Under the pieces are notes generated by a model. That model did not search any database, had not been told where the DNA came from, and worked only from the letters and a program-made list of their open reading frames with translations. From NORP240 sp965222175 (GTDB lineage: Bacteria; Pseudomonadota; Gammaproteobacteria; Pseudomonadales; Pseudohongiellaceae), in the NCBI GenBank assembly GCA_965222175.1, contig OZ244938.1, positions 2,356,001-2,420,000 of the forward strand: a stretch of 64,000 nt of DNA, in the 5' to 3' direction. The position numbers and the translations under genes are program-made. Shown one piece after another: positions 27,170 to 36,012 of the stretch. Every line of letters starts with the position of its first letter. Positions within the stretch are counted from its first letter, which is position 1.

Positions 27170-28024
27170 TCAATGGCTCTCCAGCAGTTCAACGCAGTAC
27201 CCGCCGAAACGCCGCAGGTTGATGACGCCGGAATCGAATATCAGGTACTGGCCCTTGATACCCAGCAATACTCCCTGGACTTCCGGGTTCTTGTCAAAAT
27301 TCAGGCTGGGAATCTTATCGGGAAGCTCCTGGACGGGATAACGAATCACCAGGGTATCGATCCCGTTCAGAATACTGATGCCAAAAAACCCGAACTGCTG
27401 CTCCATTTCCGCCAGGTCTTCGCGACACACGTCCAGCAGCCTGTCTTTCTCGGCTTCAAGGTCAAGCATCTCCCCGTCCGAACGCAGCATGTTGCGCCAG
27501 TTGGTCTTGTCCGTGATGTGCTGCCGGAACATGACCTCCAGCAGACCGGACTGCAGCCTGCTGCGCACTCGAATAATGGGTAGAGCCTGAATGGCGCCCT
27601 GGTCTATCCACCGGGTGGGAATCTGGGTGGCGCGGGTGATACCCACCTTGATGGCGGACGAATTGGCCAGGTAGACAATGTGGTCCTGCAGGCAGAACTG
27701 TTCGCCCCATTCCGGCTCCCGGCAGGTCCCCTGGTCAAAGTGACATTTTTCCGGGTGAATGATGCAGGAATCGCACTGGGCCAGCGACTGGAAACACGGA
27801 AAGCAATAGCCCTGATTGAAACTCTTGCTGGTCACCCGACCACAATGCACGCAATTGATGGTGCCGGTATAGCGCAGCGTGATTTCTTTGCCCAGCAACG
27901 GGTTGGCTGGAATTTCCTCGCTGCCCAGGCGCAATCGGTAGGCCACCGGGTCTTCGAGCCGGGAAAGCATTTTACGCATCGTCCCCTGCGCTATTGACTC
28001 CATGGTCTTGCTCCCGGTGGGCAT
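27170..28024 (-). CDS. DUF2797 protein with zinc-ribbon cysteines
   Basis: The product is 284 residues. It has cysteine pairs NCVHCGRVTSKSFNQGYCFPCFQSLAQCDSC near 57-87 and CHFDQGTC, suggesting zinc binding. A mid-domain with VYLANSSAIKVGITRATQIPTRWIDQGA resembles a GIY-YIG-like start, as in DUF2797. The function is unknown. It sits between pepN and a YeaC-like gene, same strand. M1 is used, but Met8 or Met16 are possible starts. Confidence 0.85.
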   Translation of the reverse strand: MPTGSKTMESIAQGTMRKMLSRLEDPVAYRLRLGSEEIPANPLLGKEITLRYTGTINCVHCGRVTSKSFNQGYCFPCFQSLAQCDSCIIHPEKCHFDQGTCREPEWGEQFCLQDHIVYLANSSAIKVGITRATQIPTRWIDQGAIQALPIIRVRSRLQSGLLEVMFRQHITDKTNWRNMLRSDGEMLDLEAEKDRLLDVCREDLAEMEQQFGFFGISILNGIDTLVIRYPVQELPDKIPSLNFDKNPEVQGVLLGIKGQYLIFDSGVINLRRFGGYCVELLESH

Positions 28025-28054
28025 GTTGACAGGATAATCATCGCTTACCCAGGA

Positions 28055-28351
28055 TTATTCGGAAACGAAATCGGCAGACTCACCGTGGTCGCTGACTATG
28101 GCATCCTGTGGCGACCGGCAGCTTGAACCGGACACGCCGCCAGGATCGAGAAATCCGGTCCGCTGTTCCAGCGGCAGGTTCCGATGCTCCCAGGCGATAA
28201 TGGCCTGCAGGCAATGGGCCAGCTGCTCCGCGCTGAGGGATTCGCCGGATTCCCATTTACCCAGCTCCACGGCGGTTTTAAGCTTTCCGTGGATTTCCGG
28301 CGTAATGCCGTCGATCAGGGCTTCCAGGGATTCAGGTTTTCTGTCCAGCAT
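28055..28351 (-). CDS. YeaC-like DUF1315 family protein
   Basis: The product is 98 residues. It begins LEALIDGITPEIHGKLKTAVELGKWESGESLSAEQLAHCLQAIIAWEHRNLPLEQRTGFL, which matches the DUF1315/YeaC pattern. The C-terminal 30 residues are polar and variable. No function is established. It lies 30 bp upstream of the DUF2797 gene on the same strand. Confidence 0.85.
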   Translation of the reverse strand: MLDRKPESLEALIDGITPEIHGKLKTAVELGKWESGESLSAEQLAHCLQAIIAWEHRNLPLEQRTGFLDPGGVSGSSCRSPQDAIVSDHGESADFVSE

Positions 28352-28447
28352 GGTTCGACTCCGCTACAGACTCCGGGCAACGCCATTCTAACGTGTTTAC
28401 GCCGGGATAGTTAAAATCACCCCTGTTTTCCCGGTCCCGGGATTCCC

Positions 28448-29317
28448 TCAGGCCCGACCAAGACGCGCCTTCGCCAGCACCAGCAATCCCGCGACCAGCC
28501 CGGCCACCAGTCCACCAACATGTGCAGCTGAAGCGATAAACGAGCCGGCCAGGACTTCCATCAGTACCAGGGCAATCACGAACACCACGAACAGCGACTC
28601 ATTGACCATCAGTCTTTTCCCCGGCACGAACTTGTTCAGCACCCAGGCATAGCCGACCAGGCCATAGACCACGCCGGACATCCCGCCAAAGTTTGCCGCC
28701 CCGCTGTACAGGTACTGTGCCGTATTGCCGGCGAAGGACGTCACCACCACCAGCAGAAAGAACGCCCGGCTGGACTGAACGACTTCCAGCTGTCTGCCGA
28801 AATACCACAGCCAGAGCAGGTTGAACACGATGTGCAGTTCCCCGAAATGGAGAAACATTGGCGACAGGGTCTGCAGCAGGATCAGCGGCGAATCGATGCC
28901 CCCCAGCAGGGCAGCCAGCCCGTCCGTCGGCAGGTCCGGATAGAATAGAAAATCGAGGCGGTCAACGGCACGTCCCAGCTGGGTGATCAGCGCCACCACC
29001 AGGCAAACCAGGGTCAATAGTGATGTAACCGGCGCCAGGAACACGATACGCAGTACCCGGTACAGCAGTGAACTGCTCAGCGGATCGGAATTTCCGGCCG
29101 GCGACGGGGGCATTCGCTGGGGAATTTCGGGCTGCAACCGGCCCGCCAGGAATTCGTCGGCCAGTTCCCGGACCACCGGAACGAGCCGTTGATCCCGGAC
29201 AAAAATAACCTGCTCACCGGATTCCTCGATAATTCGATGCTGAATGCCCTGCTGCCATAAATGGCGACTGAGATCCCGCAGATCCACGTCTATGCTGACA
29301 CTGACTACCCTGATCAT
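28448..29317 (-). CDS. glpG: GlpG-type rhomboid intramembrane serine protease
   Basis: The product is 289 residues with a soluble N-terminal domain (about 1-70) and six membrane segments. The catalytic serine is in FGGMSGVVYGLVGY near 211-224. The catalytic histidine is in AAHVGGLVAGL near 262-272. HIVFNLLWLWYFGRQLE carries the conserved HxxxN of loop 1/TM2. It cleaves single-pass membrane proteins; substrates are unknown. glpG is used by similarity of architecture. Confidence 0.9.
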   Translation of the reverse strand: MIRVVSVSIDVDLRDLSRHLWQQGIQHRIIEESGEQVIFVRDQRLVPVVRELADEFLAGRLQPEIPQRMPPSPAGNSDPLSSSLLYRVLRIVFLAPVTSLLTLVCLVVALITQLGRAVDRLDFLFYPDLPTDGLAALLGGIDSPLILLQTLSPMFLHFGELHIVFNLLWLWYFGRQLEVVQSSRAFFLLVVVTSFAGNTAQYLYSGAANFGGMSGVVYGLVGYAWVLNKFVPGKRLMVNESLFVVFVIALVLMEVLAGSFIASAAHVGGLVAGLVAGLLVLAKARLGRA

Positions 29318-29457
29318 CCGTTGCGCCCGGGGACGTCCTTCCTGCTGTTACCTGCGCTGACCATGGGTCTCCCGTGTCGACCTGCTGCCGGTGTGGATTG
29401 TGCCGCCGGAATTACCGGAGGCGCTGTACGCTGTTCTCAGAACTGCCGATGGTCTGA

Positions 29458-30354
29458 CTACCGGCCATCGTCACTGCGAACCAGGCGGCTGCCCCAGCCC
29501 AGCTTGCTCCGATAGGCTTCGTAGAAGCTGTGGTCAGGGGGATGAATGAGTTTCAATGCGGTTGATTTCCTGCTGACGATCAATTGGTCCCCGGCTTCTG
29601 CGGAAAACTTGACCTCGCCGTCGCAGCTTACCTGGGGCAATATGGAGTCCTTCTCGCCGATAACCAGGCGGATTTCACTGTCACCGTCGACAACAATGGG
29701 CCTGCTGCTCAGCGAGTGCGGGCAGATGGGAACCAGTGCGATGGCATTGAGACCAGGGTGCATTATCGGTCCGCCCGCCGACATGGCATAGGCGGTCGAG
29801 CCGGTGGGTGTCGCCACGATAAGCCCATCTGACTGCTGACTGTACACAAACCGGTCGTCGACGAAAAGTTCGAATTCGATCATCTGCGCGGCCTTCCCCG
29901 GATGCAGGACAACATCGTTCAGGGCGCAGCCCAGAGCGCGTCGGCTGTCACCGTTGGCGACTTCAAGCCGCAGCAGGAACCGGGACTCGACGCTGTAGTT
30001 GCCGGCAAGTACCTCGTCCAGCTTGGACTCTATCTCCTCGGGCATGACATCGGTAAGAAAGCCGAGTCGACCGCGGTTGATACCGATAACCGGCACGTTC
30101 TCCGAGGCGATACTCTGGGCGGCATTGAGCATGCTGCCGTCGCCACCCACCACCACCACCAGGTCACAATGCCGTGACAGGGCTTCGCGGCTGGCAATTT
30201 CCTCGCCGTGGTCGGGGACCAGCCGGCCAGTGGCCTCGTCAAGAATGATATCCACGTCCCGGGACTTAAGGAAAGTCAGCAATCGTCGCAGGGAATCAAT
30301 GACACCGGTATGGCCAGGTCGCCCGATCAGGCCTATTTTCTTGAATTCCGACAT
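29458..30354 (-). CDS. nadK: NAD kinase
   Basis: ATP-dependent phosphorylation of NAD to NADP. The product is 298 residues. The diacylglycerol-kinase-like GGDGSMLNAAQ is near 70-80, NRGRLGFLTDV near 91-101, and TPTGSTAYAMSAGGPIMHPGL near 178-198. The open frame extends upstream to 31086, but MSEFKKIGLIGRPG is the family N-terminus. It is divergent from the epimerase with about 230 bp between them. Confidence 0.96.
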   Translation of the reverse strand: MSEFKKIGLIGRPGHTGVIDSLRRLLTFLKSRDVDIILDEATGRLVPDHGEEIASREALSRHCDLVVVVGGDGSMLNAAQSIASENVPVIGINRGRLGFLTDVMPEEIESKLDEVLAGNYSVESRFLLRLEVANGDSRRALGCALNDVVLHPGKAAQMIEFELFVDDRFVYSQQSDGLIVATPTGSTAYAMSAGGPIMHPGLNAIALVPICPHSLSSRPIVVDGDSEIRLVIGEKDSILPQVSCDGEVKFSAEAGDQLIVSRKSTALKLIHPPDHSFYEAYRSKLGWGSRLVRSDDGR

Positions 30355-30582
30355 CCGCCGCCCTCGATCAGCGCCTGTTACCGGCCAGCCCATGGTCTGT
30401 CGCAGTTCCCCCGGGCCAGCTATCAAAGTTGGCGCAGTATAGCATGGCCCCCCGGCCACCGGCGCGGTCATCCCTGGATGCCTACTGGTACGCGGAATTA
30501 TCCTGCCGATAACGTTAACATCCTGCCTGGCTGATTGAGATAGCCGGCACCTGTCGGCGGAATGCATAGTGGAGATTCGACC

Positions 30583-31590
30583 ATGAAAATACTGATTACC
30601 GGGACTGCCGGATTCATCGGACATGCCCTGGCACTCAGACTGTTGAACGAAGGCAACGAGATTATCGGTGTCGACAATCTCAACGACTACTACGACGTTC
30701 AGTTGAAAAAAGACCGGCTCGCGCAGCTCCTCGATCACGATAATTTCAGCGACTGGCGACTGGACCTGGAGGATGCTGAAGGTATCGGGTCTCTCTTTAA
30801 AAAACAGCAGCCGCAGCGCGTGGTCAACCTGGCCGCCCAGGCCGGCGTGCGCTACTCCCTCAGCCATCCCCAGGCCTATGTCAGCGCCAACCTCGCCGGT
30901 TTTGTCAATATCCTGGAAGGATGCCGCTACAACGGCGTAGAACACCTGGTGTATGCATCCAGCAGCTCGGTATATGGCGCCAACACGCGGATGCCGTTTT
31001 CGGTGCATGACAACGTTGACCACCCGGTAAGCCTTTATGCGGCCAGCAAAAAAGCCAATGAGCTGATGGCCCATACCTACAGCCACCTGTTCCAGCTACC
31101 CACCACCGGATTACGCTTCTTCACGGTCTACGGTCCCTGGGGACGTCCGGATATGGCCCTGTTCCTGTTCACCCGTAACATCCTGGCGGGAGAACCCATC
31201 GACGTGTTCAATCACGGCAATCACCTGCGGGATTTCACCTACATCGACGACATCGTGGAAGGCATTGTCAGAACGGTCGAAAATATTGCCCGCCCGGCTC
31301 CCGGCTGGTCCAGTGACAGTCCGGACCCGGGCACCAGTACCGCCCCTTACCGGCTCTACAATATCGGCAGCAACAACCCGGTCAAGCTGATGGACTACAT
31401 CGAAACCCTGGAAAAATGCCTGGGAAAAACCGCGGTCAAGAACATGCTGCCCCTGCAGGCCGGTGACGTCCCCGCCACGTTCGCCGACGTGGATGACCTG
31501 GTCAACGACATGGACTACCGGCCCGATACGCCATTGGAGACCGGGGTTGCCGCCTTTGTCCACTGGTACCGCGACTATTACCGCTGCTGA
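30583..31590 (+). CDS. NAD-dependent nucleotide-sugar epimerase, probably UDP-glucuronate 4-epimerase
   Basis: The product is 335 residues of the extended SDR family. NAD-binding TGTAGFIGHALALRLL is at 6-21, followed by VDNLNDYYDVQLKKDRL, which is typical of UDP-GlcA 4-epimerases (CapI/LspL type). Catalytic SSSSVYG and YAASKKANE (Tyr-x-x-x-Lys) follow. TGLRFFTVYGPWGRPDMALFLFTRNIL strengthens the assignment. It would make UDP-galacturonate for surface glycans. GGAG eight bases before the ATG at 30583 sets the start. No glycan cluster surrounds it. Confidence 0.88.
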   Translation: MKILITGTAGFIGHALALRLLNEGNEIIGVDNLNDYYDVQLKKDRLAQLLDHDNFSDWRLDLEDAEGIGSLFKKQQPQRVVNLAAQAGVRYSLSHPQAYVSANLAGFVNILEGCRYNGVEHLVYASSSSVYGANTRMPFSVHDNVDHPVSLYAASKKANELMAHTYSHLFQLPTTGLRFFTVYGPWGRPDMALFLFTRNILAGEPIDVFNHGNHLRDFTYIDDIVEGIVRTVENIARPAPGWSSDSPDPGTSTAPYRLYNIGSNNPVKLMDYIETLEKCLGKTAVKNMLPLQAGDVPATFADVDDLVNDMDYRPDTPLETGVAAFVHWYRDYYRC

Positions 31591-32028
31591 TCTCCGCGAC
31601 GGCCGGGATGAGCCGGGTTGCAGTTAAGGCCAGAGATTAGGTAATCACCTTAACTTATTATAATTACTGGTACTTTTAGAGTTATTTCCAAGGTTTTCCC
31701 GGCATCGTGCAGATCATGCCGAAGCCAGGGCGGGAAACCCTGGCAAGGTTGCCGGGCATTCAGTTAGCGCGGCACTGAAGGCACCTGGCCAAACAATTTC
31801 CAGTCGACCACTTCAATGCGCGTACTTTACCAGCGCCTGGTAAATCGCAATCACTGCGCGGCAACTTCAGCCGCTAACAAGCTCAGCCTCGAAGCATCGG
31901 TTGCGTTGATTTCTGCCATTGGCCGGTTGGATTGATATTTGCTGCCAGGTCTTTCAGAATGATTCCACCCCTGACAGGTTGCAGGGTTTTAGTCCCTGCA
32001 GCCCTGCGCTATCAACTTCGGGTACAGC
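31591..32028. other. Leader/intergenic region before the TPR protein
   Basis: This is about 440 bp without a gene. An AT-rich patch has TATAAT at 31659-31664, a possible promoter. gccagggc / gaaaccctggc near 31725-31745 forms a small hairpin. Nothing else stands out. Confidence 0.4.
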
Positions 32029-33642
32029 ATGACCGACGTCACCAGTGGCACATCGCCTTCTCAGTCTCAACTCGTCAACCTGCTCCAGCTCTATCAGGCT
32101 GGACGCTATGGCGACGCGGCGCAACTGGCTCTGTCCCTCACCGGACAATTTCCCCGCGATCAGTTCAGCTGGAAAGTGCTGGCGGCGGCGCTGAAGCAAA
32201 CCGGCAAGTTGTCCGAGGCATTGGCTGCCAACCGGAAAGCAGTGGAACTGGAGCCGCAGGATGCCGAAGCTCACTACAACCTGGGCAATACGCTTCAGGA
32301 ACTGGGCAGACTGGAAGACGCCCAGGCAAGTTACCAGCAGGCAATTCGGCTGAAGCCGGACTATGCCAAGGCGTATTCCGACCTGGGTAATACGCTGAAA
32401 AAGCTGGGTCAACTGGAAGATGCTGAAACAAGTTACCGGCAGGCAATCACCCTGATACCAGGTTTTGCCGGAGCCCATTTCAACCTGGGTCTCCTGCTGC
32501 AGGAACGCGACAGGATTGAAGAAGCGGCGGCATGCTACCGGCAGGCGACAACGCTGGATTCGCGCTATGCAGCAGCACATATCAATCTTGGCGGCGCACT
32601 GAAAGCTCTTGGCAGGCTGGATGATGCCGAAGCGAGCTACAAACAGGCAATCGCCTCGCAGCCGAACGTCGCGGAGCCCCATAACAGCCTGGGTATCACC
32701 CTGCAGGCGCTGAACCGGTTCGAAGAGGCCGAAGCGAGCTACAACCGGGCGATAGCGCTCAAACCAGACTATTCAGACGCGTACCTGAACCGGGGGCAGT
32801 TACTGTTTGAAAAAGGCGACTACGCCGCCGCATTGAAGGATTTCGATGCATGCGATACAGAAGATTCCAGGGCAGGCGCTTTGGCATGCCTGTGTGTCCT
32901 GGAGAGAGAAGAAGAAATTTACAGGCGTATAGAAAGGCAGGCTGAAGTCGACGATACCAACATCAAGGTTGCCGCCATTTCGGCATTTGTTGCTGACCGG
33001 TACAAAAAAGAAACGGCGCATAATTTCTGTAAGAATCCGTTGAATTTTTTAACTTTTTCGACTATTTCCTCGCATATTGAAAACCCCGGTCCGTACATCA
33101 CGCAAGTGATAGAGGAGCTTCGTGCCATTGAAACGGTTTGGGAGCCGTCCAATCAATCCATTCACGGAGGATTTCAGTCCCATCGAAACTTTCTTGAAAA
33201 TCCCCCGGGAATTCTTCAAAGCCTCAAGGCAATCCTCATCAAGGAACTGGATGCCTACCATGCAAGGTTTAAAAACGAACCCTGTTCCTATATTCAGAAA
33301 TGGCCCACCGGAAACAATCTATCGGGCTGGTATGTCATTCTCAAACCTCAGGGGTATCACTACCCCCATATCCATCCTTCCGGCTGGCTGAGCGGTGTCG
33401 TCTATTTACAGGTCGCTCCTTCTGCAGGTGAGAATGAAGGTGCGATCGAATTCTGTCTGGGCGGTGAACACTACTCAGACGACAAGGCCGCAAAAATAAC
33501 CCATAACCCCGAGGCGGGGGATATTGTTATGTTTCCTTCGTCGCTGCATCACCGGACCCTCCCTTTCACGGCCGAAGCCGAGAGAATTGTTCTCGCTTTT
33601 GATCTGTGTCCTGATTTGCCACCGGTGGGAAAGCATCGCTGA
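32029..33642 (+). CDS. TPR protein with C-terminal 2OG-Fe(II) oxygenase-like domain
   Basis: The product is 537 residues. About eight 34-residue TPR units span residues 10-280 (e.g. AEAHYNLGNTLQELGRLEDAQASYQQAIRLKP), with near-identical tandem units. The C-terminal part (about 320-530) has GYHYPHIHPSGWLSGVVYLQ and GDIVMFPSSLHHRTLPF, the His-rich double-stranded beta-helix pattern of the putative 2OG-Fe(II) oxygenase family often fused to TPRs. Likely a hydroxylase acting on a protein partner; the substrate is unknown. No signal peptide. Confidence 0.82.
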   Translation: MTDVTSGTSPSQSQLVNLLQLYQAGRYGDAAQLALSLTGQFPRDQFSWKVLAAALKQTGKLSEALAANRKAVELEPQDAEAHYNLGNTLQELGRLEDAQASYQQAIRLKPDYAKAYSDLGNTLKKLGQLEDAETSYRQAITLIPGFAGAHFNLGLLLQERDRIEEAAACYRQATTLDSRYAAAHINLGGALKALGRLDDAEASYKQAIASQPNVAEPHNSLGITLQALNRFEEAEASYNRAIALKPDYSDAYLNRGQLLFEKGDYAAALKDFDACDTEDSRAGALACLCVLEREEEIYRRIERQAEVDDTNIKVAAISAFVADRYKKETAHNFCKNPLNFLTFSTISSHIENPGPYITQVIEELRAIETVWEPSNQSIHGGFQSHRNFLENPPGILQSLKAILIKELDAYHARFKNEPCSYIQKWPTGNNLSGWYVILKPQGYHYPHIHPSGWLSGVVYLQVAPSAGENEGAIEFCLGGEHYSDDKAAKITHNPEAGDIVMFPSSLHHRTLPFTAEAERIVLAFDLCPDLPPVGKHR

Positions 33643-33683
33643 CCGCTACCAGCCTCACCAGTACGCGGGGCAGCAATACCGTA

Positions 33684-34592
33684 TTAGAAGATCCCACCGG
33701 TGTGCAGACCGATAATTCGAGATCCCGGTGGATAACTACCCCGTGCCGCCAGATCGCAAATCCCGAACAGCAGCTTGCCGGTATAGACTGGCTCAAGGGG
33801 AATTCCGCTGAACTCAACGAAATCTTTTATGAACTCGTACAGCGCCACCTGCCCACGGGCATAGCCACCAAAGTGGTAGTCGCGATTTACCTGCCAGGCC
33901 TGGCTCGGTCCACCCGTCCAGGTTGCTACCGCATCGTCCAGAAAGCCGCGATCCCGCAGCACGGCGATACCCAGAAACTGCCAGGGCAGACGCAGTCGTT
34001 GACACCGCCTGACCATTCCAGCCAGCGTGGCACCGGTACCGCAGGCCAGCGCCACGGTGAGCGACTGGTTCCCGGAATCCGGTTCTGTTGCCCGACATTC
34101 AGCCAGCAGTAGATCGACGATGTCTTCGCAACCCCGAATGCCGGGTTCATTGCTGCCACCCTCGGGAATCAGGTAAAAATCCCCGAACCGGTTGCGCAGC
34201 GCGGCGATGAAATCCGGGTCCTGGCGACGGCGATAGTCTCCGCGAGTCACGGGAACCAGCTGCATGCCCTGCGCCTGTGCAAAACCCAGTACCGGATTCA
34301 GGGGATCGGTCAGCTCGCCGCGAATCACGCCGATACAGCGCAGGCCGGCAAGCCGCGCTGCCGCGGCCAGTGACCGGATGTGATTGGAATAGGCACCGCC
34401 AAAACTCAGCAGGGTGTCGTGGCCGGCATCAACCGCGGCACTGAGGTTAAGCCGGAGCTTGAACCACTTGTTGCCGCCGACCAGGGGATGTATACGGTCC
34501 AGCCGCAGGATATCCAGCGTGACACCCGCCTGTTCCAGGATCGGATAGTCAACACGTTGCAATACGGGACGCCCCGGCAGGGATTCGAACAT
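33684..34592 (-). CDS. PLP-dependent ACC deaminase / D-cysteine desulfhydrase family protein
   Basis: The product is 302 residues, fold type II PLP enzyme. The PLP lysine lies in PLVGGNKWFKLRLNL near 37-51. SFGGAYSNHIRSLAAAA is near 63-79, the phosphate-binding ACGTGATLAGM near 183-193, and the terminal GSRIIGLHTGGIF is typical. Members deaminate ACC or split D-cysteine. Which reaction applies cannot be settled by eye. It converges with the TPR gene and lies just outside the island's left repeat. Confidence 0.88.
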   Translation of the reverse strand: MFESLPGRPVLQRVDYPILEQAGVTLDILRLDRIHPLVGGNKWFKLRLNLSAAVDAGHDTLLSFGGAYSNHIRSLAAAARLAGLRCIGVIRGELTDPLNPVLGFAQAQGMQLVPVTRGDYRRRQDPDFIAALRNRFGDFYLIPEGGSNEPGIRGCEDIVDLLLAECRATEPDSGNQSLTVALACGTGATLAGMVRRCQRLRLPWQFLGIAVLRDRGFLDDAVATWTGGPSQAWQVNRDYHFGGYARGQVALYEFIKDFVEFSGIPLEPVYTGKLLFGICDLAARGSYPPGSRIIGLHTGGIF

Positions 34593-34646
34593 GCAGAGTC
34601 AGCGCGCGGGTGGCAGGAGCAGTTTATGGACGATAGGTAAAGTGAA

Positions 34647-34672
34647 AAGTGGCGGACCGGACGGGACTCGAA
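34647..34672 (+). repeat. Left attachment-site copy (26 bp, tRNA-Asp 3' end)
   Basis: These 26 bases are identical to 40785-40810, which include the CCA end, acceptor strand and part of the T arm of tRNA-Asp. On this side the tRNA does not continue. This is the expected remote copy left by a tyrosine integrase that targets a tRNA 3' end. Confidence 0.85.
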
Positions 34673-34782
34673 TGTTACGTGTATGCATATAAAATATATT
34701 ATCTTTTATTTCAATGGGATATAATAATATCTCTGATAAAAGTGAATATAATTTCAACTTCATACGCACTCACTGAACTTCC

Positions 34783-34993
34783 ATGCCGGTTACCCTCAGA
34801 TTGAAAAAAAAAGGAGCAGAGGAAGCTCAAGGAGCTTACCACGGTCCTAAACAAAGAACTGGTCAGAAGCAACAGGTCTCCGCAGAAAGAAAGCGAGGTA
34901 TTGCACGCCGTTATCGAGTTGGGGTTTGAAGCTATCCAAATCGACGAAACCGGAAGCCATTCCGTAAATGACTGGCAGCCTTTCCGTGAGTGA
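34783..34993 (+). pseudogene. Small ORF broken at a run of nine A (or frameshifted)
   Basis: An ATG at 34783 opens MPVTLRLKKK and then meets nine A (34804-34812). One base out of phase the frame continues KEQRKLKELTTVLNKELVRS ... VLHAVIELGFEAIQIDETG ... NDWQPFRE and stops at 34991. The joined product would be about 70 residues. Either an extra A has broken the gene or it uses slippage. TATAAT at 34747-34752 lies upstream. No family is recognised. Confidence 0.4.
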
Positions 34994-35172
34994 GCTGAGA
35001 TACGACAACCCGACCGTAACAAACCTGCACCTAACATTACACGAGCTGGAACCCTACGCACTCCACATTAAAAGCGCACCTGGACTTGCATACACACTAG
35101 ACCTAATCCCTCACCGGCAGACACCAGTCTTCTATTCAACCCCTGTAAACTTGACTCAACCGGAATTGCCCT
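34968..35172 (+). pseudogene. Small ORF interrupted by the IS66 element (5' part)
   Basis: The ATG at 34968 starts MTGSLSVSELRYDNPTVTNL, overlapping the previous ORF by 26 bp. It reads 68 codons to the IS boundary at 35172. Removing the IS and one copy of the 8-bp duplication restores an open frame that continues YPFKSIFSWSRPTSGLLW... for about 30 codons to a TAG at 37735. The intact protein would be about 98 residues. No family is recognised. Confidence 0.55.
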
Positions 35173-35251
35173 GTAACCGTCCGGCAAACCCATCTTGTCA
35201 CCTCCGCCCGATCCGCCGATAGTGTCCACCTATTTTTAAGTGGACACCATC

Positions 35252-35623
35252 ATGAACGAGTTAAGCGTATTCGCCACACCTGTTAAGCGTCGAAGGTTTA
35301 CGCCGGAGTTTAAACACAGGATCGTTGCAGCTTGCAAAGAACCCGGTGCGTCGGTTGCAAGGGTCGCCAGGGAACACGACGTTAATGCCAACTTGGTCCA
35401 TAAGTGGATTCGTCAGGCCAAAGCGAACACGTTACCGGCGGTCACACCAGCTTTTGTAGCACTGCCGGTCAATTCAGTGCAAGCGTCACGACCTGGTCCG
35501 GGTAGCGGAGCGGACGAGCGTATCCAGCTGGAGATTCCCTTCCGTCAACAATCGATCAAAGTGAGTTGGCCAGTCTCTCAGTCGGATCGTTGTCTGGCGC
35601 TGCTGCGTGAACTGCTACAGTGA
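35252..35623 (+). CDS. tnpA: IS66 accessory protein TnpA
   Basis: The product is 123 residues. A helix-turn-helix domain FTPEFKHRIVAACKEPGASVARVAREHDVNANLVHKWIRQ at about 17-56 matches the transposase_8-like OrfA of IS66. It overlaps tnpB by 4 bp, suggesting coupled translation. An upstream ATG at 35240 is also possible. Confidence 0.92.
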   Translation: MNELSVFATPVKRRRFTPEFKHRIVAACKEPGASVARVAREHDVNANLVHKWIRQAKANTLPAVTPAFVALPVNSVQASRPGPGSGADERIQLEIPFRQQSIKVSWPVSQSDRCLALLRELLQ

Positions 35624-35955
35624 TCCGCATTGACGAGATCTGGTTGGCCACCGAACCGCTGGATATGCGCGCCGGACCGGACAAGGCGCAGGCCCGGGTA
35701 GTCCAGGTGTTTGGCAGTGCCAGACCCCATTGCGCTTATGCTTTTACCAACAAGCGCGCCAACCGCATGAAGGTGCTGGTGCATGATGGCCTTGGGCTCT
35801 GGCTGTGTGCTCGACGCCTGAACCGGGGCAAGTTCCACTGGGCCGAACCCTGGCGCGGCAAGCACCTTGTTGTGGATGAAGAGCAACTTCAGGCGCTGGT
35901 TCAGGGGCTGCCGTGGCAGCGCCTCGGTGAGGCGAGCGTCATTCGTGCTTTGTAG
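35620..35955 (+). CDS. tnpB: IS66 accessory protein TnpB (Orf2)
   Basis: The product is 111 residues. IWLATEPLDMRAGPDKAQARVVQVFGSARPHCAYAFTNKRANRMKVLVHDGLGLWLCARRLNRGKF is the IS66 Orf2 pattern. Usual members read FxNRRRDRIKIL; here TNKRANRMKVL is close. It is needed with TnpA and TnpC for transposition. Confidence 0.93.
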   Translation: MIRIDEIWLATEPLDMRAGPDKAQARVVQVFGSARPHCAYAFTNKRANRMKVLVHDGLGLWLCARRLNRGKFHWAEPWRGKHLVVDEEQLQALVQGLPWQRLGEASVIRAL

Positions 35956-36012
35956 TGAATGCCGGGCCCCGTTTGTGTCGCACTGACCGCCCATCGATGG
36001 CATACTTGGTCC

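Noticed and set aside
34711..35061. Minus-strand ORF at the left of the island
   Set aside because: It has an atypical serine/phenylalanine-rich composition and runs antisense to the more plausible small ORFs.
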